From Pseudomonadota bacterium (GTDB lineage Bacteria; Desulfobacterota; Desulfobulbia; Desulfobulbales; JAGXFP01), in contig JAHJAA010000030.1 in the NCBI GenBank assembly GCA_018814305.1, positions 1 through 64,000 on the forward strand: a DNA stretch of 64,000 nucleotides, in the 5' to 3' direction. The translations under genes and the position numbers were made by a program. Numbering within the stretch: the first letter of the stretch is position 1; every line of letters starts with the position of its first letter. The notes beneath the pieces are model-generated. The model did not search any database. It was given only the letters and a program-made list of their open reading frames with translations, and was not told the DNA's origin. Below, piece after piece: positions 45,200-56,110 of this stretch.

Positions 45200-45217
45200 A
45201 GAGCACCTCAGCTGTCT

Positions 45218-46468
45218 TTAAATACTTCCCCGAAACTCTTCCAAACTCACCGGCCCCATGGCTACCCCGAAAAGGTTTTCACCAGCCAGCAAGGACGATG
45301 CAAGTGCACCAATTTCATCAACCGTAACCTTTTCCAGATCGATAACCACCTCATCAATGGGGATCTCTCGCCCAAAAAACAGCTCATTGCGGGCCAGACG
45401 AGTCATCCTGCTTTCCATATGATCGACCGCTAAAAACATACTGCACTTGGCATATTCGATGGCCGCATCAAGGTCCTTCGAGCTCACCGGATCACGGAGA
45501 AGGCGATGAATCTCATGCCGAACCAAAGCCAGAGATTCCCTGAGGACCCCAGGATCAACTCCCAGGTATATTCCAAGATAGCCACTGTCGGTGTATGACG
45601 CCAAATAGGAATAAACGGAATAAGCGAGCCCTCTTTTTTCACGAATCTCCTGGAAAAGCCGGGAACTCATATTCCCCCCCAGGATCGTATGAAGCAAGAG
45701 CAAGGCATACCTTTGTGCGGCTGAGACAGGTAATCCGGGAACACCGAGAACCAGGTGTATCTGTTCTAAAGAACGTTCATCAACGATCAGTCGAGGCTGG
45801 AGTTGTGGCGGAGATCGCCGTGCGGGAAGAGCTGGGGTATTGCTCTCTATCCGGCCAAACAAGGCGTTCCACAGAGAGACGAATTTCCGGTGATCCACAT
45901 CACCGGCAGCGACTATCACAATCCGTTCAGGGCGGTAGCCTCGGCTTTGAAAATCGATAAGTCTAGTCCTGTCCTGCCCACTGATAATCACCGGGAGCCC
46001 GAGGACGGTATTGCCGAGAGCATGTCCTTCCCAGATCAGGGATGAGAATAATTCATGAACCCGGTCATCAGGGGTATCCTCCACCATGGAGATCTCCTGG
46101 AGAATAACCTGGCGTTCACGTTCAACTTCATCATCGGCAAAAATGGAATGTAAAAAAAGATCAGCAAACAGGCCAACTGCCCGTTCGAGGTGAGAAGAGA
46201 GGACCGTAGAATGGTAACAGGTTTGCTCCCCGGAGGTAAAGGCATTGCCCAGACCTCCCAGCAAATCCAGTTCAACGGCAATTTGACCAGGTGACCTTAG
46301 GTGCGTACCTTTGAACAGCATGTGCTCAATGAAGTGCGCACTGCCGTTATTGGTCGAGTCCTCGTCTCTTGCTCCAACATCAACCCAAATGCCAAAGGCA
46401 ACAACCCGGGAGGAGAGCTGTTCGCTTAAGATCCGAACTCCGTTGTCGAGAACCGTTTTTTTGTACAT
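45218..46468 (-). CDS. M16 family zinc metallopeptidase
   Basis: A 416-residue processing-peptidase-like enzyme. The inverted zinc motif HFIEH (H45-H49) and the downstream glutamate region are present in the N-terminal half; the C-terminal half is the non-catalytic repeat (LLHTILGGNMSSRLFQEIREKRGLAYSV). Bacterial members lie very often after pnp, as here, but their substrates are mostly unknown. No Shine-Dalgarno is obvious; a perfect 12-bp hairpin lies just upstream. Confidence 0.92.
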   Translation of the reverse strand: MYKKTVLDNGVRILSEQLSSRVVAFGIWVDVGARDEDSTNNGSAHFIEHMLFKGTHLRSPGQIAVELDLLGGLGNAFTSGEQTCYHSTVLSSHLERAVGLFADLFLHSIFADDEVERERQVILQEISMVEDTPDDRVHELFSSLIWEGHALGNTVLGLPVIISGQDRTRLIDFQSRGYRPERIVIVAAGDVDHRKFVSLWNALFGRIESNTPALPARRSPPQLQPRLIVDERSLEQIHLVLGVPGLPVSAAQRYALLLLHTILGGNMSSRLFQEIREKRGLAYSVYSYLASYTDSGYLGIYLGVDPGVLRESLALVRHEIHRLLRDPVSSKDLDAAIEYAKCSMFLAVDHMESRMTRLARNELFFGREIPIDEVVIDLEKVTVDEIGALASSLLAGENLFGVAMGPVSLEEFRGSI

Positions 46469-46484
46469 GCGGGGATTGAGCGAT

Positions 46485-46514
46485 CTGTCCGTCCGGTTTA
46501 AGCCGGACGGACAG
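46485..46514. repeat. Perfect 12-bp hairpin between pnp and the M16 gene
   Basis: CTGTCCGTCCGG and CCGGACGGACAG face each other across a six-base loop, with no T-run on either side. It begins about 10 bp after the pnp stop codon. It could stabilise the pnp 3-prime end or lower expression of the next gene. Confidence 0.75.
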
Positions 46515-46525
46515 ATACGATCACT

Positions 46526-48607
46526 TTATTCAGCCAGAGCGGCTTTACGGCTGAGACGAATCTTACCGCGTTGATCAATATTTAAAACTTTAACCCGAAT
46601 CTGCTCTCCTTCTTTAACCACATCGGAAACATTCTCAACCCGACCCTCGTCCAACTCGGAGATATGCACCAGGCCGTCGGTTCCCGGCATGATCTGAACA
46701 AAGGCGCCGAAGTCAACAATCTTCACTACAGTTCCCAGATAGATCCGACCGATCTCAGCCTCTTCGGTAATTGACTTTATCTTATCGACAACGGCCTCAG
46801 CCGCATCTCCGTCAGGGGCAAAGATACTGACCTTACCGGAGTCTTCTACATCGATCTTCACGTTATAATCAGCGCTCAAGGCCTTGATCATCTTGCCACC
46901 AGGGCCGATCAAGTCACGGATCTTATCGGGATTGATCTGTAATGAGAATATCTTGGGGGCATGCTTAGGCAATTCAGGCCGGTGAATAGAGATACCCTCC
47001 GTCATTTTCCCAAGAACATGCAACCGACCGGCTTTGGCCTGATCCAGAGCCCGCTTCATGATATCCCGGGAAACCCCGTCAATTTTGATATCCATCTGCA
47101 GGGCAGTAATTCCTTCGTCCGTTCCAGTGACCTTGAAATCCATATCACCAAGATGATCTTCATCGCCAAGGATATCAGAAAGGATAATGACCTTATCGTC
47201 CTCCTTGATGAGACCCATGGCCACCCCGGCCACTGGTTTCTTGATGGGCACCCCGGCATCCATAAGGGCCATACTTCCACCACAGACCGTTGCCATGGAT
47301 GAAGAACCGTTGGATTCGGTGACTTCGGAAACGATCCTTATCGTGTACTGAAAATCATCCCGATTGGGGAGAACCGCCTTGATCGCCCGAGTGGCAAGGG
47401 CGCCATGACCGATATCGCGGCGGCTCGGCCCACGCATGAAGCGGACCTCACCAACACAGTACGGAGGGAAATTATAGTGGAGCATAAAGGGGTTTGAGGC
47501 CATCCCACTGAGCGATTCCACCCGCTGTTCATCATCGCCGCTACCCAGGGTTACTGTAACGATTGCCTGGGTTTCACCCCGGGTAAAAAGAGCGGAACCA
47601 TGAACCATGGGTAACGTGCTGACCTCGCACTCGATGGGCCGAATCTGGTCCATGGCCCGGCCATCAATGCGAGCATTATCACGGACGATCCGCTCACGCA
47701 TCATTCGTTTATTCAGATCCTTATAAAGGGACTTGATTTCGTTTACCGAATCTGGATAGGATTCCTGCAGGGCATCAATAACCTTATGCTGCAATTCCTT
47801 ATTCTTCTCTCCCCGTTCCATCTTATCAACCGTCGAAATAACCGACCGCATCTCTTGGGAAGCAAGTTCATTAACCTTACTCTGCAAGGCCTCATTAACT
47901 GGTTTAGGAGTCACCACCATTTTTGCCTTACCAACGGCAATCCGCATCTCTTCCTGAATTTCAAGAATAGGCTGCAGTTTTTCATGGCCGAAAAAGATCC
48001 CGCCCAACACCTCCTCCTCAGAGAGACTATCAACCCCTCCTTCCACCATGACCACGGCATTACGCGTGCCGGCAACAATCAAATCGAGGCGCGATACTTC
48101 CTGCTGTTCGTGGGTCGGATTAAGAATATACTCACCGTCAATCAAGCCGACCCGGACCCCGGCAATGGGACCGAGAAAAGGAATATCCGAGATACCAAGG
48201 GCGCAGGACGCCCCAATCATGGCCAACAGATCAGGGTCATTAAATTTGTCAGCGGAAAGAACCGTCCCGATTACCTGGGTTTCATTCTGATAGCCCTCGG
48301 CAAACAAAGGCCGGAGGGGACGATCAATAAAACGGCAAGTTAGGGTTTCTTTTTCGGTAGGCCGACCTATCTCTCTCCGAAAAAAGCTTCCCGGGATCCG
48401 ACCGACTGCATAAAACCGCTCCTGGTACTCCACGGTCAACGGTAAAAAATCGGCATCAGGCCGGGCCTCCTTGGCCGCGGTAGCGGTCACTAGAACCACG
48501 GTTTCACCATAGGTAACCATGACAGCGCCACCGGCCTGCTTGGCAATCCTGCCGGTCTCGATGGTCAGAGTTCGACCACCGATCTCAACGTCTACTTTTT
48601 TATACAT
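46526..48607 (-). CDS. pnp: Polyribonucleotide nucleotidyltransferase (PNPase)
   Basis: PNPase degrades RNA 3-prime to 5-prime by phosphorolysis. The 693-residue protein has two RNase PH domains (for example FFRREIGRPTEKETLTCRFIDRPLRPLF and FMRGPSRRDIGHGALA in the second), a KH domain (about 550-610, IGPGGKMIK) and an S1 domain (about 620-690, FVQIMPGTDGLVHISEL). AAGGAGAAGG precedes the ATG. It follows rpsO after 290 bp, the usual pairing. Confidence 0.97.
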   Translation of the reverse strand: MYKKVDVEIGGRTLTIETGRIAKQAGGAVMVTYGETVVLVTATAAKEARPDADFLPLTVEYQERFYAVGRIPGSFFRREIGRPTEKETLTCRFIDRPLRPLFAEGYQNETQVIGTVLSADKFNDPDLLAMIGASCALGISDIPFLGPIAGVRVGLIDGEYILNPTHEQQEVSRLDLIVAGTRNAVVMVEGGVDSLSEEEVLGGIFFGHEKLQPILEIQEEMRIAVGKAKMVVTPKPVNEALQSKVNELASQEMRSVISTVDKMERGEKNKELQHKVIDALQESYPDSVNEIKSLYKDLNKRMMRERIVRDNARIDGRAMDQIRPIECEVSTLPMVHGSALFTRGETQAIVTVTLGSGDDEQRVESLSGMASNPFMLHYNFPPYCVGEVRFMRGPSRRDIGHGALATRAIKAVLPNRDDFQYTIRIVSEVTESNGSSSMATVCGGSMALMDAGVPIKKPVAGVAMGLIKEDDKVIILSDILGDEDHLGDMDFKVTGTDEGITALQMDIKIDGVSRDIMKRALDQAKAGRLHVLGKMTEGISIHRPELPKHAPKIFSLQINPDKIRDLIGPGGKMIKALSADYNVKIDVEDSGKVSIFAPDGDAAEAVVDKIKSITEEAEIGRIYLGTVVKIVDFGAFVQIMPGTDGLVHISELDEGRVENVSDVVKEGEQIRVKVLNIDQRGKIRLSRKAALAE

Positions 48608-48852
48608 ACCTTCTCCTTATACCGCCTGCCGGGCGGGACAATCATAATTTTTCCCGAAGAGATTAAACAAAGCCATCCGGGATTGGGATTTTCAGCAGGT
48701 CCCCTGCGTCAAGGCCGAAGTCCATCCGCTCAAAAACGGCAAACAGAAAGACCGATGGAAATAAAAAAAGGGGGCGTGCCGATCTAATTCAACGATCGGG
48801 TGATGATCAACCTCTGGCGACCACCCCGTTACGGCGGCAGACAGAACCTGTG

Positions 48853-48888
48853 CCGCAGCCAAAAAGAACCCTTTCCAGCTGCGGCAGA
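48853..48888. repeat. Hairpin in the rpsO-pnp interval
   Basis: TGCCGCAGC and GCTGCGGCA form a perfect nine-base stem right after rpsO. In other bacteria this interval holds an RNase III-processed hairpin through which PNPase controls its own mRNA; position and form fit, sequence homology is not claimed. A second small stem, CCGCC/GGCGG, lies just before the pnp binding site. Confidence 0.55.
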
Positions 48889-48897
48889 AGACTTCGC

Positions 48898-49167
48898 TTA
48901 CTTTCTGATTCCCAAGGCCTGAATCAGGGTACGATACCGTTCGATATCCTTCTCTTTAAGATACTTCAAAAGGCTTCGTCGCTGACCGACCAGAGTCAAC
49001 AGACCACGACGAGAATGATGATCTTTCTTGTGATTTTTGAAATGCTCGGTCAAATAGGTAATCCGATTACTGAGCAGGGCAACCTGAACCTCAGGAGATC
49101 CGGTATCCTTTTCATGTTTGCCGAACTGTTTGATGATTTCACTTTTATCTTCTGCGTTAAGACTCAC
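48898..49167 (-). CDS. rpsO: Ribosomal protein S15
   Basis: The 89-residue protein of the small subunit shows the family signature ([34 protein letters not shown]). It binds the central domain of 16S rRNA early in assembly. The GTG start follows GGAGGG. It lies between truB and pnp, as in many bacteria. Confidence 0.97.
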   Translation of the reverse strand: MSLNAEDKSEIIKQFGKHEKDTGSPEVQVALLSNRITYLTEHFKNHKKDHHSRRGLLTLVGQRRSLLKYLKEKDIERYRTLIQALGIRK

Positions 49168-49351
49168 AACACTCCCTCCATAATAGAGTTAAAATTCAGG
49201 GAATCATAGTCACATCAACCATCGACCCCTACTGGTGTTCAATTTTTAAAAAACCAGAACTGCTCTCCTTGGCAGGTTCCCCCCCAAGTCTCACGGATCC
49301 AAAAATGGACCGCACGTAGAAACACGCTGTCGTCTGGAATAATGGCATATT

Positions 49352-50116
49352 TCATACCTTTGCTGAAGAGGAATTAATTTTCATCAAGACCTCCTCAACG
49401 GAACGTCTCTGACTTAATAAAACAGCACGAGCAGACGGTACATCGGAAAGGGCTTCTCCGGCTACGGCCTCATCAACCGAGAAGAAACCACTCCTGGTTC
49501 GCCTCAGACTGTTCAGATGAGCTCCACACCCCAAGGCCGTCCCAAGATCAGCTGCCAGAGTCCTGATATAGGTACCCTTGCCGCACCGCACTCTGATCGT
49601 AAACCAGGTAGGTCCCAAGTCGATACATTCCAACCCATAAATAACAACGGGCCGGGGCTGGCGTTCAATTTCAATGCCCTTTCTGGCATAATAATATAGG
49701 GGCTTGCCGCCATGTTTTAAGGCTGAATACAGTGGAGGGGTCTGTGCAATCTCTCCCACGAATCCAGCCAGACAGGTCTCAATGGTTTCCCTGGAAAATT
49801 GCTCGACCGGACGCGTTGCGGTAACCCGTCCTTCCGTATCCTGGGTGTCGGTCTCGACTCCAAGAGAAACAGTGGCCTCATACTCCTTGGGGCCTCCCAT
49901 CAAACTCGAAATCAATTTGGTGGCCGGGCGACCGGCACAGATTACCAGCAAGCCCGAGGCAAAAGGATCAAGGGTTCCAGCATGACCGGTCTTTTTGATC
50001 CCAATCGCACGACGAACCAATTGAACCATTCGGAAGGAACTCGGCCCAACCGGTTTATCCACCAGATACACTCCAATTTCAGGAATATCCTGAGGGAGAG
50101 GTATTTCGGTAATCAT
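49352..50116 (-). CDS. truB: tRNA pseudouridine-55 synthase TruB
   Basis: TruB converts U55 in the T-loop of tRNAs to pseudouridine. The catalytic Asp is in GHAGTLDPFASG; KEYEATVSLG, GKGTYIRTLAADLG and the C-terminal LRRTRSG segment are also typical. The track frame begins at a TTG (50137) overlapping the nrnA stop; ATG 50116 (MITEIPLPQ) is preferred but its AGAGG is rather close, so the start is uncertain by seven codons. Confidence 0.95.
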   Translation of the reverse strand: MITEIPLPQDIPEIGVYLVDKPVGPSSFRMVQLVRRAIGIKKTGHAGTLDPFASGLLVICAGRPATKLISSLMGGPKEYEATVSLGVETDTQDTEGRVTATRPVEQFSRETIETCLAGFVGEIAQTPPLYSALKHGGKPLYYYARKGIEIERQPRPVVIYGLECIDLGPTWFTIRVRCGKGTYIRTLAADLGTALGCGAHLNSLRRTRSGFFSVDEAVAGEALSDVPSARAVLLSQRRSVEEVLMKINSSSAKV

Positions 50117-50133
50117 CGCCTCTATTACAGGGA

Positions 50134-51108
50134 TCAATTGCCAACCAGTACCTGCAAAGAAGCCAGTACTTTCTCCCTGACATCAGCGGTATCCATCCCC
50201 CGCATTTTAAAACCGGCGGCATTTCGGTGACCGCCACCACCGAATGAAGCGGCCAGTTGGGCCACATCATAATCATTTCCTTTAGAGCGCAGACTGACGG
50301 AGACGATTCCTTCGCGGTTTTCCTTAATAAAGGCGGCAACCTTCACTGAGGATAACGACCTGGGATAATTAATAAAATTTTCAGTATCAGCCGGCACCGT
50401 ATCGGTCTCGGCAAACATCTCCCGAGTCGCCCTGATCAAGGCGATTTGCTGATTCCCATGGATCTCCATGGAATCAAGGACCAGTTTTAACAATTGCAGC
50501 CGATTGAAGGTGAAATTGTCAAAGAGTTTCCCGGCCACCTCAGCCGGTTTCACCCCTATACCGATCAATTCAGCAGCAACCCGGAAGGTATCCGCCGTGG
50601 TTGATGAGTATTTGAAAGATCCCGTATCCGAGACAATGGCCGTATAGAGACAATAGGCGGCATCATAGGTAATCTCAACTCCCATCGCCCGAGCCAGATC
50701 AAAAATCATCTCTCCGGTAGAGGCCCGTTTGGGATCCACCCAATGCAGGTCCCCGAACGTTTTATGACCAGCATGGTGATCAATCATGATAAAAGGATGA
50801 ACCTTCAGCAACTGATCAGCAGCCCCTCCCAACCGAAACTGGTCACCACAGTCTACCGAAACCGCGCAATCAAAACGGGTCGCTCCAGGTAGAGCGAGTT
50901 CCAGAAGGTCACAGTCAGGAAGAAAGTCATAAAGATGACTTACCTTCTCTTCGCCATACAGAAAAACCTTCTTACCCATTTTTCGCAAAATGATGCCCAA
51001 GGCGAGTTGAGATCCAATCGCGTCACCATCAGGATAGATATGAGTCGCCACCAAAATCCTCTCGGCGCTTACCAATGTCCGAATTACCTCAGGGGGTATC
51101 ATCGTCAT
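50134..51108 (-). CDS. nrnA: DHH/DHHA1 family phosphoesterase, NrnA-like
   Basis: The 324-residue enzyme probably degrades very short RNAs (nanoRNAs) or pAp. The DHH domain shows THIYPDGDAIGSQ, SVDCGD and IDHHAGH; the DHHA1 domain ends in SFGGGGHRNAAGF. It is found between rbfA and truB in many bacteria. Its start overlaps the rbfA end by 20 bp. Confidence 0.92.
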   Translation of the reverse strand: MTMIPPEVIRTLVSAERILVATHIYPDGDAIGSQLALGIILRKMGKKVFLYGEEKVSHLYDFLPDCDLLELALPGATRFDCAVSVDCGDQFRLGGAADQLLKVHPFIMIDHHAGHKTFGDLHWVDPKRASTGEMIFDLARAMGVEITYDAAYCLYTAIVSDTGSFKYSSTTADTFRVAAELIGIGVKPAEVAGKLFDNFTFNRLQLLKLVLDSMEIHGNQQIALIRATREMFAETDTVPADTENFINYPRSLSSVKVAAFIKENREGIVSVSLRSKGNDYDVAQLAASFGGGGHRNAAGFKMRGMDTADVREKVLASLQVLVGN

Positions 51109-51496
51109 GATCTCGGGCTATCTCCCTGAAAATCTGAGACATCTCAGCCTGGTGCTCAATACTCGAATCGTAACGAAAATCAAGATCCGGAACATAACGC
51201 ATGCCAAGCTCTCTGGCCAGATGACTCCGAATGAAACCCTTAGCGCTGTTAAGCCCTTCCGCCACCGAGGCCGGGTCTTGGGTCGCATTGGAAAATAAGA
51301 CCCGGGCCTGTCTGAGATCAGGACTCACCGAGACATTGGTAATGGTTGTCTGATACACCCGAGGATCCTTGATCTTACGGATGAGAAGCATGGCGATCTC
51401 TTCACGGACATAATCAGCTACCCTGGCCGGGCGCCGTCTTTCACCCCGATCCAGCTCAGGCAGCGCAAATTTGGAACGGGATTTTCGTGGCGACAT
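51089..51496 (-). CDS. rbfA: Ribosome-binding factor A
   Basis: RbfA is a small KH-fold protein needed for 16S rRNA 5-prime maturation. The 135-residue product has the family pattern RVADYVREEIAMLLIRKIKDPRV, the VSPDLRQARVLFS strand and the RYVPDLDFRYDSSIE segment. It starts two bases after the infB stop. Confidence 0.95.
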   Translation of the reverse strand: MSPRKSRSKFALPELDRGERRRPARVADYVREEIAMLLIRKIKDPRVYQTTITNVSVSPDLRQARVLFSNATQDPASVAEGLNSAKGFIRSHLARELGMRYVPDLDFRYDSSIEHQAEMSQIFREIARDHDDDTP

Positions 51497-51498
51497 AA

Positions 51499-54285
51499 TT
51501 ACAGTACTCCGGCAACCTCTTCCATGACAAAGACCTCAAGCACATCACCGATCTTGATATCATTATAATTCTCGACGCCGATCCCGCACTCAAAGCCGGT
51601 GGCGACCTCCTTTACATCATCCTTGAATCGACGAAGCGATGCAAGTTTTCCGGTAAAAAGAACCACTCCATTCCGAACTACTCTAAGCTTGGCGCTCCGC
51701 TCAATCCGTCCCTCAACCACATAACAACCGGCAATGGTTCCGGCCTTGGGATGATGAAAGATATCTCGGACTTCAGCAGCACCGATACTCTGTTCACGAA
51801 AGGTCGGCTCAAGAAGCCCGGTCATCGCCTTCTCAATATCATCAAGGGCATGATATATGACATCATAAAAACGAATATCAACAGTCTCAGTCTTAGCCAA
51901 TTCCCTGGCCTTGGCATCAGGGCGAACATTAAATCCGAAGATTAACGCATCTGAGGCCGAAGCCAAAAGGATATCTGACTCGACAATAGCACCGGTACCC
52001 TGATGGAGAATCCTTACCTTGACTTCATCGGTGCTCAAATTTTCGATGGCCGTTCGGAAGGCCTCCAGGGTGCCCTGAACATCAGATCTGAGCAGAACCC
52101 GCAGTTCCTTACTCTCCCCCTCTTCCAGATGAGAGAACAGATTCTCCAGCGAAATTTTGGTGGTTGTGGCCAGTTCAGACTCCCGGGTCTTCATCTGCCG
52201 CTGACTACTGATGTTCTTGGCCGTCTTCTCATCGGGAACCACGATAAATTCATCGCCGGCCCGAGGCACCCCACTCAGCCCGTGGACCTCAACCGGGGTA
52301 GCGGGCGTCGCCTCTTGAATGATCTCGCCCTTGTCATTATGCATGGACCGTACCCGACCGTAATGCTCTCCAACCACAAAGGAATCACCGACTCGCAAGG
52401 TTCCATGCTGGACCAAAATCGTGGCAACCGGCCCTCGCCCCTTATGGAGTTGGGCCTCAACGACCCAGCCTTTTGCCTTCCGATTGGGATTGGATTTCAA
52501 CTCGAGTATTTCCGCCTGAAGCAGAATCTGTTCGAGCAGCTCCTCAATTCCCAAATTCTGTTTGGCCGATGTTTCACAAAAGATGGTCTGTCCACCCCAT
52601 TCTTCAGGAGTCAAGTCAAATTCAGCAAGCTCCGCTTTAACCCGATCGGAGTTGGCATCAGGCTTATCAATCTTGTTAATAGCAACCACGATAGGAACTC
52701 CAGCAGCCCGGGCGTGATTAATGGCCTCACGAGTTTGATCCATAACCCCATCATCAGCCGCCACCACCAGCACCACCACGTCGGTAACTTTAGCTCCCCG
52801 AGAACGCATCTCGGTAAAAGCGGCATGTCCCGGTGTATCGAGAAAAACCACGTCCCCCTTAGCAGAACGGACAAAATGGGCCCCGATATGCTGAGTAATC
52901 CCACCGGCTTCGCCCGCAGCAACATCGGTTGCCCTGATGGCATCGAGAATTGAAGTTTTACCGTGATCAACATGCCCCATAACCGTAACAACCGGTGGTC
53001 GTGAAACTTCTTCGCCACCACTATAGGACTCTTCCAGATTGATAACAGTTTGCTCCTCGGTCTCTCCCTGCTCAACTTCATAGCCGAACTCGGCCGCAAC
53101 CAGGGTTGCAGTTTCCACATCCAGAGCCTGATTCAGGGTGGCCATAACGCCGAGATTAATTAGAACGGCAATTAACTCACTGCCCTTAACCCCCATGCGA
53201 TGGGACAAATCACCAACCGAAATCGTTTCAAACACCTTGATTCGCTTCTTGATCGCCTTGGTTTCAGCAATAAGCTCACCATGCATCTTGGACTTTTTCG
53301 AGCCACCACGACGGACCCGGCCCATTCGGACATTTGAGGAAAGTCGTCCGCCAAAGGCTCCGACATCTTCCATATCAACATCCACCTGTCCCTTACGTTT
53401 GGCCACTTTTTTGGTCCGATCACGTACTGCCGGGTCATTGGTAAATTTCACATACCGCTTGCCTTTCTTACCCTTACCGGCATCGCCACTCTCATCAACG
53501 GAAACTTTGTCTTCACTTTTGGCCGCTTTGACCGGAGGCACCTTCCCCTTTTTTTCGATCTTCTTCGGCCGAGCAATTTTGGGTTCCTCAACCGGTAAAA
53601 TTATGGCACCTCTCTTAATAACCTTGGCGATACCCGGGCGGCTCCGAACGACCTCATGACGGGGAGAAACCACGACTGCCTCGACTGCCGGCGGTTCTGC
53701 TGCAAGGGGTTCTTGCACACCAGTCTCAGCCGTTTCAATTTTGACTTCGGGCTCCCGATCACTTTCCTGATCTATCAATTCTTCAGGAGAGGATTCAACA
53801 GAAGGCTCCCCCCCCCTTTTTTCTTCAACTGCTCCTTGGGTTGGTCCTTCGGATACAGCAACAGCAGGAAGAGCATCGCTGACCGTTGTTTGCTCAAGCT
53901 CAGATATGATAGGTTCTTCAGCGAGAGTCTCGCCGGAGGCAATATCTGATGCATCAAATATTGCCTCGGATTTTATCTCGGTTGCTCCCCCTTCATCTTC
54001 ATCCATGGGCTCGGCACCGTCATCGATCTCTTCACCGCTATCGGAAACAACTTTCTTTACCCTTCTCCGAATAATCGTCGTTCTTCCCTTGGACTGAATC
54101 CTGGTCCGTTCAGTAGTAGTTTCAATCAACCCCAATCTCCTGCGGACTTCATCCGCCATATCCTCATCCATGGATGAACTGTGCGATGAAACATCGTAGC
54201 CCATTTCGACGAGTTTGGCGGTCAGCTCCTTGCTGTCAATGCCGGCCTCTTTCGCCAATGTATATACTCTGACCTTATTAGCCAT
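51499..54285 (-). CDS. infB: Translation initiation factor IF-2
   Basis: IF-2 brings initiator tRNA to the small subunit and promotes subunit joining. The protein (about 928 residues) has a long charged, low-complexity N-terminal part (about 1-340), then the G domain with [23 protein letters not shown] and NKIDKPDA, followed by the beta-barrel and C-terminal domains. The start at 54285 ([15 protein letters not shown]) has GGGAG at good spacing; the track start six bases upstream is a TTG. Confidence 0.96.
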   Translation of the reverse strand: MANKVRVYTLAKEAGIDSKELTAKLVEMGYDVSSHSSSMDEDMADEVRRRLGLIETTTERTRIQSKGRTTIIRRRVKKVVSDSGEEIDDGAEPMDEDEGGATEIKSEAIFDASDIASGETLAEEPIISELEQTTVSDALPAVAVSEGPTQGAVEEKRGGEPSVESSPEELIDQESDREPEVKIETAETGVQEPLAAEPPAVEAVVVSPRHEVVRSRPGIAKVIKRGAIILPVEEPKIARPKKIEKKGKVPPVKAAKSEDKVSVDESGDAGKGKKGKRYVKFTNDPAVRDRTKKVAKRKGQVDVDMEDVGAFGGRLSSNVRMGRVRRGGSKKSKMHGELIAETKAIKKRIKVFETISVGDLSHRMGVKGSELIAVLINLGVMATLNQALDVETATLVAAEFGYEVEQGETEEQTVINLEESYSGGEEVSRPPVVTVMGHVDHGKTSILDAIRATDVAAGEAGGITQHIGAHFVRSAKGDVVFLDTPGHAAFTEMRSRGAKVTDVVVLVVAADDGVMDQTREAINHARAAGVPIVVAINKIDKPDANSDRVKAELAEFDLTPEEWGGQTIFCETSAKQNLGIEELLEQILLQAEILELKSNPNRKAKGWVVEAQLHKGRGPVATILVQHGTLRVGDSFVVGEHYGRVRSMHNDKGEIIQEATPATPVEVHGLSGVPRAGDEFIVVPDEKTAKNISSQRQMKTRESELATTTKISLENLFSHLEEGESKELRVLLRSDVQGTLEAFRTAIENLSTDEVKVRILHQGTGAIVESDILLASASDALIFGFNVRPDAKARELAKTETVDIRFYDVIYHALDDIEKAMTGLLEPTFREQSIGAAEVRDIFHHPKAGTIAGCYVVEGRIERSAKLRVVRNGVVLFTGKLASLRRFKDDVKEVATGFECGIGVENYNDIKIGDVLEVFVMEEVAGVL

Positions 54286-54404
54286 TATCAACTCCCGGTA
54301 AAAACCAATTCAATCCTTGATGGCTTCAAAATACTCAATCCACATCGATCCAAAAACCGACATTCTATCAAAAAAACAAAGTGCTAATCGTGGTTTGTAA
54401 ATGT

Positions 54405-54686
54405 TCAACGTGTAACCGTCAATCCTTCAATCCCACTTAAATCCAGTAAATCCCTGCGTAATGCGCGTTTAACTTTTTTTGTATTCTTCAACAGCCGGTT
54501 CAAACATCCCTGCTCCCGACAACAGTAGACTCCCCTGCCGGGCAGAATCTTCCGATCATCATGACAGAGTCTCGCATCAATAACAGCAAAACGGTACAAC
54601 TCACCCCGAGTATCCTTTTTTCCACATCCGAGGCAGGTGCGGAGGGTTCCGACGTGACCGTCATCCTTATTTTTTGTCGTCACCAT
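54405..54686 (-). CDS. ylxR: YlxR family (DUF448) RNA-binding protein
   Basis: A small basic protein of about 93 residues with the YlxR signature RTCLGCGKKDTRGELYRF and PGRGVYCCREQGCL. Members lie between nusA and infB and have been linked to RNase P and transcription control. ATG 54686 overlaps the nusA end by 20 bp; the longer track frame (54740) would overlap nusA further and is less likely. Confidence 0.88.
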   Translation of the reverse strand: MVTTKNKDDGHVGTLRTCLGCGKKDTRGELYRFAVIDARLCHDDRKILPGRGVYCCREQGCLNRLLKNTKKVKRALRRDLLDLSGIEGLTVTR

Positions 54687-55989
54687 CAACGGAATCAGTC
54701 GCCTCAGATATTGGGTCACTCGAACCCACTGGTTCCTCATCAGAACTGGGAACCGGGTTCACATCTCCGGCCGCATCGATCAGCGATTGGGCAACACTTT
54801 CTTCGGCAACACCGGCGACCTCAGAGATCTCAGCAACGGAGGCATCGGCAAGCTCAACTGCCGAGGTTACTCCAGCATCATAAAGGGAGTCGGCGAGCTT
54901 ATCATCAACACCATCAACGGCAAGAAGAGATTGGTACCCTTCTTCAATCAATTTAGCGTATTTCTGTTCACTCTTGACGTCAATATTCCAGCCAAGTAAT
55001 TTCGAGGCCAATCTCACATTCTGACCCTGCCTACCAATGGCAAGAGACAATTGATCATCTGGTGCTACCACCAACAACGTCCTGCGCTCCTCATCAACTA
55101 CAACCAGTGAAACCTGGGCTGGAGCCAAAGCATTAGAGACAAATCGGGCTGGGTCCGGACTCCAGGGAACAATATCAATCTTTTCACCCTGCAGCTCTTG
55201 AACCACATTCTGAACCCGCGACCCTTTCATACCGACACAAGCGCCAACCGGATCGACATCTGATTCGGATGAAGCAACAGCAATTTTGGCCCTTGACCCC
55301 GGTTCACGGCATACACCCATGATTTTAACAACACCTTCGGCGATCTCTGGAACCTCTTCGGTAAACAACTGGGCCAAAAAACGGTCATCTGTCCGACTCA
55401 GGATGAGCTGGGCATCGCGGGTATCTTGTTTCACTTCAAGGAGATAGGCCCTAATCCGGTCACCCTGGCGATATGACCGTCTGGACATCTGTTGGCTGCC
55501 AGGGAGCAGGGCATCTGTCCTACCCAAGTTGACAACTATATTCCCCCGTTCAAACCGTTGGACAATACCATTAATAATCTCACCCTGACGATCCTTATAC
55601 ATCTCATAAATGACATCACTTTCCGCATCCTTCATGCGCTGGATAATAACCTGTTTAGCAGACTGGGCAGCAATTCGGCCCAACTCAGAAACATTTTCCA
55701 TTTTACTGCCGATATCATCACCCATTTCAACTTCAGGATCAAGCAACTGTGCTTCTTCCATGGATATTTCGGTCTGTTCATCCTCGACCTTTTCCACCAC
55801 GGTGCGAAACTGAAATAATTCAATCTCGCCAAGCTCATCATTAAACTGAACTTCTAGATCACGACGTTGACCAAATTTCTTTTTGGCGGCCTGCTTCACC
55901 GCCTCCTCTAAACCATTAATCAGCAACTCACGGTCGATACCCTTGTCCCTGCTGATCTGGTCAATAATTCTGCTTAATTCTGACAACAT
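54667..55989 (-). CDS. nusA: Transcription termination/antitermination factor NusA
   Basis: NusA binds RNA polymerase and nascent RNA. The 440-residue protein has an N-terminal polymerase-binding domain (about 1-130), an S1 domain (about 135-200), two KH domains (GACVGMKGSRVQNVVQELQGEKIDIVPW; then AIGRQGQNVRLASKL), and a short C-terminal helix-hairpin-helix and acidic tail. It lies downstream of rimP as in most bacteria. Confidence 0.96.
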   Translation of the reverse strand: MLSELSRIIDQISRDKGIDRELLINGLEEAVKQAAKKKFGQRRDLEVQFNDELGEIELFQFRTVVEKVEDEQTEISMEEAQLLDPEVEMGDDIGSKMENVSELGRIAAQSAKQVIIQRMKDAESDVIYEMYKDRQGEIINGIVQRFERGNIVVNLGRTDALLPGSQQMSRRSYRQGDRIRAYLLEVKQDTRDAQLILSRTDDRFLAQLFTEEVPEIAEGVVKIMGVCREPGSRAKIAVASSESDVDPVGACVGMKGSRVQNVVQELQGEKIDIVPWSPDPARFVSNALAPAQVSLVVVDEERRTLLVVAPDDQLSLAIGRQGQNVRLASKLLGWNIDVKSEQKYAKLIEEGYQSLLAVDGVDDKLADSLYDAGVTSAVELADASVAEISEVAGVAEESVAQSLIDAAGDVNPVPSSDEEPVGSSDPISEATDSVDGDDKK

Positions 55990-56110
55990 AGGTTTTTCTC
56001 CACAAGCACTATTGCTCTTTAGAAGGCCTAAATCCTACCGGTTCTCGCAATCAAGGGGGAGCCGGGTGAATGGCAAGGGCTCTTAGTCGTTCTCTTTGAT
56101 GGAATGTAGC

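Noticed and set aside
52003-52953. 316-codon plus-strand frame opposite infB
   Set aside because: Antisense shadow; the minus strand encodes the IF-2 G domain here.
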